Assembly: GCA_020024635.1 (NCBI GenBank)
Contig: JAHHTL010000022.1
Coordinates: 1-35,902 of the forward strand
Direction: 5' to 3'
DNA from: Ruminococcus sp.
GTDB lineage: Bacteria > Bacillota > Clostridia > Lachnospirales > Lachnospiraceae
Length of the DNA: 35,902 bases
Part shown: piece by piece, positions 14,554 through 23,349 of the stretch
Layout of the letters: the number at the start of each line of letters is the position of its first letter
Numbering within the stretch: the first letter of the stretch is position 1
Notes under the pieces: model-generated
The model's input: the letters and a program-made list of their open reading frames with translations, nothing else
Told to the model about the DNA's origin: nothing
Database searches by the model: none
Position numbers and translations under genes: made by a program

Positions 14554-15138
14554 ATGTTATATTGGATAATTTTAGTATTCCTGCTTGTATTGATCATGGT
14601 AACTACAGTACTTACAATTGTATCAATTGTGAAAGAGCGAAAAGAATACAAACAAGAAAAATACCAAATAGATGAAGATAGAGGTGCGAAGGAACGTCCA
14701 GGAAAGAAAACTCGTCCAAGAGAGCCAGAGCGAAGGGAACGTGAGATTCCAAAAGAGCAAACAAGACGTCCACAAAGAGAAGCAGCGCCTGTTTCGGAAG
14801 AGAGAAAGCCAAGAAGATGGAAGATTATATTTGAAAATGTTTCTACAGGTGATAGCTATGATTTCATCTTTACAAAATCCGTAGGGATCGGACGTACCAC
14901 ACAAGATGCGGCTTTTGAGAAGTTCTTGTCTCTTTCAGATGATAAGAAGATATCCAAGATACATTGTTCCATCGAGTGTGAGAAGAATAGTTTATATTTA
15001 AGAGATGAAGGATCTAAAAATCACACATACTTAAACGGAACGAGAGTACAAAGACCTATCCTAATCCAAAAAGAAGATATTATATCTATCGGAGAGACGG
15101 ATTTAGAGATTGTTAAGATATTACGTGAATCAAAATAA
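14554..15138 (+). CDS. Membrane-anchored FHA-domain protein
   Basis: 194 residues. One N-terminal membrane helix (2-27), a highly charged Arg/Glu/Pro linker (28-88), then a C-terminal FHA domain (about 89-190). The phosphothreonine-binding residues are in place: Gly113-Arg114 (SVGIGR), Ser134-x-x-His137 (ISKIHCSI), Asn156 and Asn161-Gly162 (KNHTYLNG). FHA domains dock on phosphothreonine, so a Ser/Thr kinase partner is expected elsewhere in the genome. It faces the cytoplasm by charge distribution. GAGAAGGAG precedes the ATG. It is a monocistronic unit with its own promoter and terminator. It may serve the FHA role missing from the DUF6382-like protein at 5648, which is inference. Confidence 0.88.
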   Translation: MLYWIILVFLLVLIMVTTVLTIVSIVKERKEYKQEKYQIDEDRGAKERPGKKTRPREPERREREIPKEQTRRPQREAAPVSEERKPRRWKIIFENVSTGDSYDFIFTKSVGIGRTTQDAAFEKFLSLSDDKKISKIHCSIECEKNSLYLRDEGSKNHTYLNGTRVQRPILIQKEDIISIGETDLEIVKILRESK

Positions 15139-15145
15139 TAAGGAG

Positions 15146-15179
15146 AAACTCCCTTGTGCAAGAATGTACAGGGGAGTTT
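15146..15179 (+). terminator. Terminator after the FHA gene
   Basis: Arms 15146-15157 and 15168-15179 pair over 12 bases with one G-U, followed by TTTTC. Confidence 0.82.
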
Positions 15180-15184
15180 TCTTA

Positions 15185-15213
15185 TTTACAGAAACTTTTT
15201 ATCATGCTAAAAT
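15185..15213 (+). promoter_or_regulatory. Predicted promoter of the aconitase-family gene
   Basis: TTTACA (15185-15190), 17-base spacer, TAAAAT (15208-15213), about 40 bases before the ATG at 15254. Confidence 0.55.
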
Positions 15214-15253
15214 GAGAAACAACGATAGTGAAAATAAATTGGGAGGCATTTTT

Positions 15254-17521
15254 ATGATAAAGTTATTTGAAAAAGGTGTTTATTTATTAAACGGTACACA
15301 GATTATCGAAGATGAAAACAATATTCCGGTTCCGATTTCAAAAGAAGATGCATCTGAAAATACAATTGCATATGGTATTTTAAAAGCGCATAATACTGCA
15401 CCTGATATGGAACATCTTCAGATTAAATTTGATAAACTTACATCTCACGACATTACATTTGTAGGAATTATTCAGACAGCAAGAGCTTCTGGACTTGAGA
15501 AATTTCCGATTCCATATGTCCTTACAAATTGCCACAATAGTCTATGCGCAGTAGGTGGTACGATCAATGAAGATGATCACATGTTTGGACTTTCTTGTGC
15601 TAAGAAGTATGGCGGTGTGTATGTTCCACCACATCAAGCCGTGATTCATCAGTATGCCAGAGAGATGCTTGCCTGCGGTGGAGCAATGATTCTTGGATCA
15701 GACAGCCACACACGTTATGGTGCACTAGGCACTATGGCTATGGGAGAAGGTGGACCAGAACTGGTAAAACAGCTGCTTAATAAGACTTATGACATCAAAA
15801 GACCAGAGGTAATTGCGATTTACTTAGATGGAGAGCCGGCTAAAGGAGTAGGTCCGCAGGATGTGGCACTTGCTATTATTGGAGCAACCTTTGGAAATGG
15901 GTATGTGAACAATAAAGTGATGGAATTTGTAGGTCCAGGAGTGGACAAGCTCAGTGCAGATTTCCGTATAGGCATAGATGTTATGACCACAGAAACGACA
16001 TGTCTTAGTTCGATTTGGAAAACAGATGATAAAATCCGTGAATTTTATCAGATCCATGGAAGAGAACAGGATTATAAAGAATTAAATCCAGGGGAAGTTA
16101 CCTATTATGATGGTATGGTATACGTCGATTTAAGCAAGATAAAGCCAATGATTGCTATGCCATTTCATCCAAGTAATGTATATACCATTGAAGAATTAAA
16201 TGCAAATTTAAAAGATATTTTACATGATGTAGAGAAAAAGGCGATGGTAAGTCTGGATGGTGCGGTGGAGTACTCCCTTCAAGATAAGATCAGAAATGGA
16301 AAACTTTACGTAGAGCAAGGCATTATTGCAGGATGTGCAGGAGGGGGATTTGAAAATATTTGTGCTGCGGCAGACATTATGCGTGGCAGAAATATCGGAA
16401 ATGACGCCTTTACATTTAGTGTATACCCAGCAAGTACACCGATTTATTTAGAACTTGTAAAAAATGGCGTGGTGGCAGATCTTATGGCGGCAGGAAGTGT
16501 TGTAAAAACAGCGTTTTGTGGACCATGTTTTGGAGCAGGGGATACGCCAGCGAATAATGAATTTTCAATCAGACATACGACAAGAAACTTCCCAAATCGA
16601 GAAGGCTCCAAATTGCAGAGTGGACAAATCGCATCGGTTGCACTTATGGATGCACGTTCCATTGCAGCAACAGCGGCGAATCAAGGATATCTTACATCGG
16701 CTACCGATTTGGATGTGGAGTATACCGGACAAAAATATTTCTTCGACAAAAGCATTTATGAAAATCGAGTATTTGACAGTAAAGGTGTTGCAGATCCAGA
16801 TACAAAGATTCAGTTTGGACCAAATATTAAAGACTGGCCAACGATGCCGGCATTGACAGATCACCTCCTTTTGAAGATTGTGTCTGAGATTCATGATCCA
16901 GTTACTACTACGGATGAGTTGATTCCGTCCGGGGAGACATCTTCTTATCGATCCAATCCTCTTGGTCTTGCAGAGTTTGCATTATCAAGAAAAGATCCAG
17001 AATATGTTTCTCGTGCAAAAGAAGTGAAAAAAGCACAGGATGCAAAAGAGGATTTGGAAAATCAAGCAGATGCTTTGAAAGAAGTGATGCCGGTTGTTCG
17101 TAAGATTCAGCAGATAAATCCAGAAGTAACATTAGAAAATTTGGGAATTGGAAGTACTATTTTTGCAGTGAAACCAGGAGATGGATCCGCTCGTGAACAA
17201 GCAGCTTCCTGCCAGAAAGTGCTTGGTGGATGGGCAAATATTGCCAATGAATACGCTACAAAACGTTATCGTTCCAACCTTATTAACTGGGGCATGCTTC
17301 CATTGCTCACAAAAGAAGATCATGAACATCTTCCATACCGTAATGGAGATTATATTTTTATTCCGGATGTGAAAAAAGCAGTAGAAGAAAAGTGGGAGAT
17401 TATTCCTGCTTATGTCGTGAAAGAAACTCTTGAGAAAGTAGAATTTCGATTGGGCGAATTGACAGATGCTGAACGAGAAATTATTTTAAAGGGATGTCTG
17501 ATCAATTACTATAAAGGATAA
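15254..17521 (+). CDS. Aconitase-family hydratase
   Basis: 755 residues from ATG 15254, with GGGAGG eight bases upstream; the open frame reaches back to 15110 but that part crosses the FHA gene end, its terminator and the promoter. The three cluster cysteines of aconitases are visible as GCAGGGFENI (near residue 360) and CGPCFGAGD (near 420), implying a [4Fe-4S] cofactor; SDSHTRYG near 152 is a family substrate-binding motif. The last 130 residues form the swivel domain (IFAVKPGDGSAREQAASCQK). Probable reaction: citrate to isocitrate. Members of this clostridial branch are often labelled only hydratase, so another hydroxyacid substrate is possible. A citrate synthase lies at 24284. The shared promoter-terminator unit contains only this gene. 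Confidence 0.88.
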   Translation: MIKLFEKGVYLLNGTQIIEDENNIPVPISKEDASENTIAYGILKAHNTAPDMEHLQIKFDKLTSHDITFVGIIQTARASGLEKFPIPYVLTNCHNSLCAVGGTINEDDHMFGLSCAKKYGGVYVPPHQAVIHQYAREMLACGGAMILGSDSHTRYGALGTMAMGEGGPELVKQLLNKTYDIKRPEVIAIYLDGEPAKGVGPQDVALAIIGATFGNGYVNNKVMEFVGPGVDKLSADFRIGIDVMTTETTCLSSIWKTDDKIREFYQIHGREQDYKELNPGEVTYYDGMVYVDLSKIKPMIAMPFHPSNVYTIEELNANLKDILHDVEKKAMVSLDGAVEYSLQDKIRNGKLYVEQGIIAGCAGGGFENICAAADIMRGRNIGNDAFTFSVYPASTPIYLELVKNGVVADLMAAGSVVKTAFCGPCFGAGDTPANNEFSIRHTTRNFPNREGSKLQSGQIASVALMDARSIAATAANQGYLTSATDLDVEYTGQKYFFDKSIYENRVFDSKGVADPDTKIQFGPNIKDWPTMPALTDHLLLKIVSEIHDPVTTTDELIPSGETSSYRSNPLGLAEFALSRKDPEYVSRAKEVKKAQDAKEDLENQADALKEVMPVVRKIQQINPEVTLENLGIGSTIFAVKPGDGSAREQAASCQKVLGGWANIANEYATKRYRSNLINWGMLPLLTKEDHEHLPYRNGDYIFIPDVKKAVEEKWEIIPAYVVKETLEKVEFRLGELTDAEREIILKGCLINYYKG

Positions 17522-17528
17522 TGTGAAT

Positions 17529-17570
17529 TATAAAACTAGAAGGGGCTATATGGCCCCTTCTAGTTTTATA
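17529..17570. terminator. Bidirectional terminator between aconitase-family gene and 5'-nucleotidase
   Basis: 18-base perfect stem (17529-17546 with 17553-17570), six-base loop; it serves two convergent genes whose stops lie within 11 bases on each side. Confidence 0.9.
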
Positions 17571-17580
17571 TATTCATGCT

Positions 17581-20500
17581 CTATTTCTTCTTTTTTCTAT
17601 AAGTAGTATAGCCAGCCCCTGCGGAAAGAACCAGTACAGACATCCACAAGAAAATAGGTGTAGTATCTCCTGTTTTTGGAGTAGATGGTTTTGTTGTAGG
17701 TTTCGCTGTAGGTTTGGCATTCGGCTTAACGTTTGGCTTAACGTTTGGTTTAGCATCTGGTTTTGGAATTGGTTTTGTGTCCGGTTTTGGATCCGGTTTT
17801 GTGTCAGGGTTTGGATTTGGCTTCACATCCGGTGTTTTATTAGTAATAGTGATATTACCGTGTGGAGCACCATATTTTTCAGCAGTGACAACTCCTTTTA
17901 ATTCCTCAGATACATAAGACATGACAACTTCGTCCAATGCAGTACCAAGATTTGTATTTTTCGTCGCTACTTTAAATACATGATATACATCTCCGCCACT
18001 GGCGAGGAAGTCATTGGTAGCAATACGATATACTTCTTTTTCTTGGAATTCTCTTCCACCTATAGACTGTATCGTTACACGTTTGATGGAGTTTGGTTTA
18101 TGGTAAGTAGAACCTGGGTATTGCTCCCCTTTGTCAAATGCAACGGAAGTATTAACAGTAAAGCGAATTCCCGCTACATGTGGAAATCCTCCTAGTGCTT
18201 CAGGAGTAACAGAGGTTGCAACTTCTAAAGCTTCCAGTAATTCAGCGCCAGTTACTTCCACAATGCTCAGTTCATTTCCAAACGGAAGAACGGTGTTGAT
18301 GGCTTTCTTTGTAATATCGCCAGCTGGGATGGAAGCACGAATTCCCCCACCATTTGTTATAGCAGCATCGACAGGAATGTTTTCTTTGTTACAAGCCCAA
18401 ACCATTGCATCTGTAATCAAATTTCCGAGATTGGTTTCCTGAGTACGCACATGCTCTTTTAATCCATCTAGTTCAATTTCTGTTTTGCCGATTACAGTTC
18501 CATATTCTTTATCGATGGTTGCCTGAATTTCATCTGCCTTTGCCTTGCATGCTGGATCAGGTTCAATGGAAAGTTCATCGGTAATAATGGATTCTACTTT
18601 TTGTACTTTTTTATCTTTAATGGTAACTTTTCCAATATTTTTTAGCTTTGTTCCAGTAGAAGTAAGATAAGTATTTCCAATCTTACCTGTACCACCAGTT
18701 GCTTCTAACACTTCCTCTAATGTAGAGTGAGAGTGTCCATCAATTAAAAGATCAATACCGTTTACATTTTTCAACAAATCTAAAGATCCGTGTCCGGCAG
18801 ATTCTTTGTCTGTGCCAAGATGTCCCAAGCAAATAATAATATCACAACCCTCTTTTTTGAGAAGATCCACTTGTTTTTGTGCACAATCAAACATTTCTTT
18901 TGCATCTTTTGTGCCAAGGAAGGTTACGTCTTTAATTTTTGCAGGGTGTGCTTTTGTAGCAGTTTCCGGTGTATCTATACCGAAAAATCCAATTTTGGTT
19001 CCAGCGTCAGAAGTTACAATAAAACGATCCTGGAAGGCCAATTGATTCTTGTACAGTACGTTTGCGGCAAGAAGTGGGAACTTAGCGTTTTGATCTAACT
19101 TCTTTAAGTTTTCATATCCGAAATCGAATTCGTGGTTTCCAAGTGCTCCCACATCATAATCCGCAAGATTCATTAGTTCAATTGCATTTAAACCTTGTGT
19201 AGTGTTTACAGTTGGATCTCCTTGTGCAAAGTCTCCGGCATCGACTAAAACAACAAAGTTTCCTTCTTCTTCTAATTGTTTTTTCAATGCAGCTACTTTT
19301 CCATAACCATGGATTGCACCGTGTACATCATTTGTATGTAATACAACAATATCTTCCGGAAGTGTTTTGACAAGGTTTTTGAGTTTGCTAAGTTCCTCTT
19401 TAACTTTAGTGCTTAATTCATCAGTGAGTGCAGTTGATGTTTCCAAAATCGTTAATTCTTTTTTCAAAGAAAAAAGAACTTGTTTGTCAGATGGTTTTAC
19501 TCCATTTTTCTCAAGGGAAGCAAGTGTATCGCTGATTTCCTGTATTCTTGTAGTTACAGAAACGGTGTTTGGTTTTGTATTAACAGAAAGTTCAGGGACT
19601 TTATTTGCACTTGCTTCTTTTTTACTGCGTAAAACATCGATAATCGCAAGGTTATCAACGGGTGCATTCTCTAATGGAACAAGAGGAGTAAGTTCTTTAA
19701 ATACGGATCCATCTAAGGTTGCAGAATATTCATTTACGCAGACAGGATAGGTTTTTGTCTCATCGTTGACGTCAATCCATTGCCCATCGTCGGTAACGAT
19801 AGAGAGAACCTTGATTCCGCCTTCTACAGGAATATAAGTTGCTTTGATTCCAGAGAATTGATCGCCCAAGTTAGAAGCCTGATATCCACCTTCCCAGCCG
19901 ATGGAAGGGTTTAAACCAGTTAAAGCGGTTTCTAATTGTTTGGCAAGTTGTTTTCCAGTAACAGAATAGGTAAGAATGTGATTTCCAAAAGGAGAAATTG
20001 TGTAAATGTCTGCAACGGAAATCTCCCGAGAGGTACTTCCTTCTGGAATTGCAAGATCGGTACGGATTCCACCACGATTTGCAAATGCGGCAATGGTGTG
20101 TTGCTCTTTTGTAATCTCGAGCATGAGTTCGGTAAGCCAGTTTCCGGCTGTTGTAGCTGTTGTTTCTTGGTTGATTGGTGAAGTTCTCGTAAGAGAAGTA
20201 GTAATGCTTCCTAATACTTCGGTCATTTCTCCTTTGATTGCTTCCCATGCTTCTTTACTGATGGAAAGAACTTCTGGATCCATATTTGCATTATTGGATT
20301 CATATAGATGAGAATGATCCGAATTTCGAGGAGCAATGTCAACATAGGTTGGAGTGGTTACCTTTACATCCTTTGTCTCAGGATTGATCTGAATGGTTGT
20401 TTCAGAATATCCATAAAGATTACAATTTCCTTGCATATAGGCTACGCCGTTTGTGGCAACTCCATTTACCGCTCTGTGGGTATGTCCACCAGCTACAAGA

Positions 20501-21417
20501 TCAACGATTGTTGGATCTACACTTTCTGCAATCGGAACGGGATTAGAGTGTGTCAAAATCACGACTACATCCGCTTCCTTATTTACTTTCTCAATGAGAG
20601 CATTTAATTTTGACTTGTCCGTGTCGATTTTGTAAGGAGCAATTTTGTCTGCTTTTATATCAGCAGAATAATCGTCGCTCCAACCGATAATACCAACTTT
20701 ATAATTTCCTTTTTGTACAATTGTATAATCTTGGGTAAAGTTCACGCGATTTCCATTTAAATCATAAAGATTGCTCATCAAAACAGGAATGTCAGAATCG
20801 CCATGGTGTGAACCAATATGGTATGGCGCCATGGTTCCTTTGCTGTCTGCAGCGTATTTCGTAACATCCCAGTCGAATTCATGATTTCCAAGAGCAACGG
20901 CATCATATTCCATGGAGTCAAGGGCAGCCAAAAGAGGGGCGCCAAAGGATTTGTTTGAATGTGGGGTTCCCTGATAAGTGTCACCACCATCTAGCAATAA
21001 TACGGTTTCGCCATTGGCTCTGGCTTTGTTTACAATGCCGCCAAAATAAGCCATTCGATATTCAAATGTTTGTTCATTGTAACTGGAAATATCCGTGATA
21101 TGTCCATGGATATCTGTTGTTTCAAACACTTTAATGGTATCGTATTTTGTCTCTTTTGCTTCTTTTGGAGTCTGTGTTGTTTCTTCTTTTTTCTCAGACG
21201 GGGTTTGCTTTTGAGTGGTGTCCATTGTAGTTTCAGACTCAGGAAGCACAGGTTTTTCGTCCGTCTGTTCAGAAATTTCTGGCTTTACTTCCATAGATTC
21301 TGTGACGGTAACGTCTGGTACAGTGGCAGTTTCTTCAGCATAGACAGGTGGAATATAAGACACCGTTAAAATCATTGCCAGAAGAAACGCACTGGTTCGT
21401 TTCATGAAATTCTTCAT
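17581..21417 (-). CDS. Wall-anchored double-module 5'-nucleotidase / cyclic nucleotide phosphodiesterase
   Basis: 1278 residues; ATG 21417 follows AAAGGAGGATTCAACGT. Signal peptide of about 27 residues (ending PVYA), a Thr/Glu/Lys-rich spacer, then two complete modules. Module 1: metallophosphatase with TTDIHGH (about 100), GGDTYQG and GNHEFDWDV, followed by a 5'-nucleotidase C-terminal domain (FANRGGIRTDL). Module 2: HTNDVHGA (about 690), DAGDFAQGD, GNHEFDFG, GHSHS, then NGGGIRAS. A Pro-Lys-Asp repeat (about 1205-1245) spans the wall, ending PKTGD, hydrophobic helix, and KKKK: a sortase signal. It should release phosphate and nucleosides from extracellular nucleotides. Module 1 and 2 differ in sequence, so it is an old duplication or fusion. 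High confidence. Confidence 0.95.
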   Translation of the reverse strand: MKNFMKRTSAFLLAMILTVSYIPPVYAEETATVPDVTVTESMEVKPEISEQTDEKPVLPESETTMDTTQKQTPSEKKEETTQTPKEAKETKYDTIKVFETTDIHGHITDISSYNEQTFEYRMAYFGGIVNKARANGETVLLLDGGDTYQGTPHSNKSFGAPLLAALDSMEYDAVALGNHEFDWDVTKYAADSKGTMAPYHIGSHHGDSDIPVLMSNLYDLNGNRVNFTQDYTIVQKGNYKVGIIGWSDDYSADIKADKIAPYKIDTDKSKLNALIEKVNKEADVVVILTHSNPVPIAESVDPTIVDLVAGGHTHRAVNGVATNGVAYMQGNCNLYGYSETTIQINPETKDVKVTTPTYVDIAPRNSDHSHLYESNNANMDPEVLSISKEAWEAIKGEMTEVLGSITTSLTRTSPINQETTATTAGNWLTELMLEITKEQHTIAAFANRGGIRTDLAIPEGSTSREISVADIYTISPFGNHILTYSVTGKQLAKQLETALTGLNPSIGWEGGYQASNLGDQFSGIKATYIPVEGGIKVLSIVTDDGQWIDVNDETKTYPVCVNEYSATLDGSVFKELTPLVPLENAPVDNLAIIDVLRSKKEASANKVPELSVNTKPNTVSVTTRIQEISDTLASLEKNGVKPSDKQVLFSLKKELTILETSTALTDELSTKVKEELSKLKNLVKTLPEDIVVLHTNDVHGAIHGYGKVAALKKQLEEEGNFVVLVDAGDFAQGDPTVNTTQGLNAIELMNLADYDVGALGNHEFDFGYENLKKLDQNAKFPLLAANVLYKNQLAFQDRFIVTSDAGTKIGFFGIDTPETATKAHPAKIKDVTFLGTKDAKEMFDCAQKQVDLLKKEGCDIIICLGHLGTDKESAGHGSLDLLKNVNGIDLLIDGHSHSTLEEVLEATGGTGKIGNTYLTSTGTKLKNIGKVTIKDKKVQKVESIITDELSIEPDPACKAKADEIQATIDKEYGTVIGKTEIELDGLKEHVRTQETNLGNLITDAMVWACNKENIPVDAAITNGGGIRASIPAGDITKKAINTVLPFGNELSIVEVTGAELLEALEVATSVTPEALGGFPHVAGIRFTVNTSVAFDKGEQYPGSTYHKPNSIKRVTIQSIGGREFQEKEVYRIATNDFLASGGDVYHVFKVATKNTNLGTALDEVVMSYVSEELKGVVTAEKYGAPHGNITITNKTPDVKPNPNPDTKPDPKPDTKPIPKPDAKPNVKPNVKPNAKPTAKPTTKPSTPKTGDTTPIFLWMSVLVLSAGAGYTTYRKKKK
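17690..17835 (-). repeat. Short tandem coding repeat (Pro-Lys-Asp wall spacer)
   Basis: Imperfect repeats of 12-24 bases encode DTKPDPKPDTKPIPKPDAKP followed by NVKPNVKPNAKPTAKP. Such spacers change length by slippage and extend the catalytic part through the cell wall. The opposite strand reads as a glycine/phenylalanine-rich artefact frame. Confidence 0.8.
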
Positions 21418-21468
21418 ACGTTGAATCCTCCTTTTCAAATTTCGCCTTTATTTATTAGAAAAAATAAA

Positions 21469-21501
21469 GCTATTATAATTATCATAGCAAAAAACATACA
21501 A
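21469..21501 (-). promoter_or_regulatory. Predicted 5'-nucleotidase promoter with overlapping palindrome
   Basis: On the minus strand TTGTAT (21501-21496), 18-base spacer, TATAAT (21477-21472). A 20-base near-palindrome, GCTATTATAATTATCATAGC at 21469-21488, identical to its reverse complement at 18 positions, covers the -10 and could be an operator. Confidence 0.5.
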
Positions 21502-21601
21502 AACAACTAGAGCATATGTCCGAAAACTGGAAAAATTACATAATGTAGACAAGTCGGATAGAAAGGAAAAAGGATTGATACTTTCGTGAATTTGCGCTTT
21601 G

Positions 21602-21610
21602 TGGTATAAT
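21602..21610 (+). promoter_or_regulatory. Extended -10 for the tatD-rsmA unit
   Basis: TGGTATAAT, 35 bases before the ATG of the TatD gene; the -35 region at 21582-21587 (TTTCGT) is weak. Confidence 0.5.
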
Positions 21611-21644
21611 CTCTACACTAGGAAGATGGAAAGGATTCAAGAAT

Positions 21645-22406
21645 ATGATATTTGATACACATGCACATTACGATGATGAGCAGTTTGATGAAGATCGAGA
21701 GGCGCTACTTTCTTCGATGCAAGAAGGAGGGGTTGGTACAATTGTGAATGTTGCCGCAGATTTACAATCCTGGGATGCGATTTCTAGATTGGTTAAAACA
21801 TATCCCTTTGTTTATGGCGCTGCCGGGATTCATCCGGATTATGTAGGAGAACTTTCAGAAGCGCATTTTTCCCGTTTGAAAGAACTATTAAAAGAAGAAA
21901 AATTTGTTGCAGTGGGGGAAATTGGATTAGATTATTACTGGGACAAGGAGGATCATGAGACACAAAAAAAATGGTTTATCCGTCAACTTAGTCTTGCAAG
22001 TCAACTGAATCTTCCGGTTATTATTCATAGTAGAGAAGCCGCAGCAGATACCATGGAGATTATGAAAACACAAGGAAGAGGGCTATCAGGTGTGATTCAT
22101 TGCTATTCTTATTCTGTAGAACAGGCAAAAGAATATGTAAAGATGGGATTTTACATCGGGATCGGCGGTGTGGTTACGTTTAAAAATGCGAAAAAGCTAA
22201 AAGAAGTGGTCGAAGAGATCCCACTTACACAGATTGTACTGGAAACAGATTGCCCATATTTGTCACCAGTTCCCAATAGAGGGAAAAGAAACTCTTCATT
22301 CAATCTTATTTACGTGGCAGAAGAAATTGCAAAAATAAAAGGTATTTCTGTTGATGAAGTAATCCGTAAGACAGAAGAAAATGCAAGAAAATTATACCGA
22401 ATATAG
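21645..22406 (+). CDS. tatD: TatD-family metal-dependent hydrolase / DNase
   Basis: 253 residues, full length. Metal ligands of the TIM-barrel amidohydrolase fold are visible: FDTHAHYDD at the start (HxH), GEIGLDYYWD near residue 92, HSREAAADT near 127, IHCYSY near 150 and ETDCPYLSP near 200. TatD proteins are cytoplasmic nucleases implicated in DNA repair or quality control. GGAAAGGATTCAAGA precedes the ATG. It is 15 bases upstream of rsmA, a gene order (tatD-rsmA) widely conserved in Firmicutes, supporting both calls. In many relatives an rnmV gene lies between them; it is absent here. Confidence 0.94.
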   Translation: MIFDTHAHYDDEQFDEDREALLSSMQEGGVGTIVNVAADLQSWDAISRLVKTYPFVYGAAGIHPDYVGELSEAHFSRLKELLKEEKFVAVGEIGLDYYWDKEDHETQKKWFIRQLSLASQLNLPVIIHSREAAADTMEIMKTQGRGLSGVIHCYSYSVEQAKEYVKMGFYIGIGGVVTFKNAKKLKEVVEEIPLTQIVLETDCPYLSPVPNRGKRNSSFNLIYVAEEIAKIKGISVDEVIRKTEENARKLYRI

Positions 22407-22421
22407 AAAAAGGAGGGACAT

Positions 22422-23294
22422 ATGAAGGAACCAACATTAGGAAATCCACAAAATACAATTGAAGTATTACAGAAGTATCAGTTTCATTTTCAGAAAAAAT
22501 TTGGACAAAATTTTTTGATAGACACCCATGTATTAGAGAAGATTATTCGATCTGCAGAAATTACAAAAGAGGATATGGTATTGGAAATTGGACCGGGAAT
22601 CGGTACAATGACACAGTATTTAGCACAGGCTGCCGGTAAGGTCATTGCAGTTGAGATTGATAAAAATCTGATTCCTATTTTGGAGGATACGCTGAAAGGG
22701 TATGAAAATGTAAGCATCGTCAATGAAGATGTTTTAAAAGTAGATCTTGCAGCACTTGCAGAAAAAGAAAATGGGGGAAAACCAATCAAAGTGGTTGCCA
22801 ATTTGCCTTATTACATTACAACGCCGATTATTATGGGGTTGTTTGAAAACCATGTTCCACTAAAAAGTATTACGGTCATGGTGCAAAAAGAAGTGGCAGA
22901 CCGCATGCAGGTTGGACCGGGAACGAAGGATTATGGGGCGTTATCTCTTGCTGTTCAATATTATGCAAAACCATACATTGTAGCAAACGTACCGCCAAAT
23001 TGCTTTATGCCACGACCAAAAGTTGGATCGGCAGTCATCCGTTTGGAGCGTTATGAACAGACACCGGTACAAGTAGAAGATGAAAAATTGATGTTTCGAA
23101 TTATTCGAGCATCTTTCAATCAAAGGAGAAAGACGCTTGCAAATGGATTGAAAAATTCACCGGAATTGAACTATACAAAAGAACAGATTGAAGAAGCTAT
23201 TGAGAGTCTTGCAAAAGGAGCAAGCGTGAGAGGAGAATCATTAACATTGGAAGAATTTGCAACCCTTGCAAATTATTTCAGCCATAATTTTTAG
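22422..23294 (+). CDS. rsmA: 16S rRNA dimethyladenosine transferase RsmA (KsgA)
   Basis: 290 residues. It dimethylates two adjacent adenines in the 3' terminal hairpin of 16S rRNA during small-subunit maturation, using S-adenosylmethionine. Visible: KKFGQNFLIDTHVL at residues 24-37, the SAM-binding LEIGPGIGTMTQYLA near 56, VEIDKNL near 78, NEDVLK near 101, and the catalytic NLPYYITTPI near 128. C-terminal helical domain includes ASFNQRRKTLANGL. AAGGAGG precedes the ATG. Hairpin terminator follows at 23313. Very high confidence. Confidence 0.97.
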   Translation: MKEPTLGNPQNTIEVLQKYQFHFQKKFGQNFLIDTHVLEKIIRSAEITKEDMVLEIGPGIGTMTQYLAQAAGKVIAVEIDKNLIPILEDTLKGYENVSIVNEDVLKVDLAALAEKENGGKPIKVVANLPYYITTPIIMGLFENHVPLKSITVMVQKEVADRMQVGPGTKDYGALSLAVQYYAKPYIVANVPPNCFMPRPKVGSAVIRLERYEQTPVQVEDEKLMFRIIRASFNQRRKTLANGLKNSPELNYTKEQIEEAIESLAKGASVRGESLTLEEFATLANYFSHNF

Positions 23295-23312
23295 TAAGGA
23301 ATACGATAAAAA

Positions 23313-23338
23313 GCTGCGTCATTTGATATGTACGCAGC
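23313..23338. terminator. Terminator between rsmA and plsC
   Basis: GCTGCGT (23313-23319) pairs with ACGCAGC (23332-23338), with A-run before and T6 after, so it can serve both convergent genes. Confidence 0.85.
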
Positions 23339-23349
23339 CTTTTTTGAAC

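Noticed and set aside
15110..15253. 48-residue upstream extension of the aconitase-family frame
   Set aside because: It passes through the end of the FHA gene, a terminator and a good promoter; GGGAGG before ATG 15254 fixes the start.
17714..17917. Plus-strand frame coding for a Gly/Phe-rich repeat protein
   Set aside because: It is the complement of the Pro-Lys-Asp wall spacer of the 5'-nucleotidase; no ribosome site or promoter.
20006..20607. Several plus-strand frames within the 5'-nucleotidase gene
   Set aside because: Complement of a conserved coding region with intact catalytic motifs; no regulatory signals of their own.
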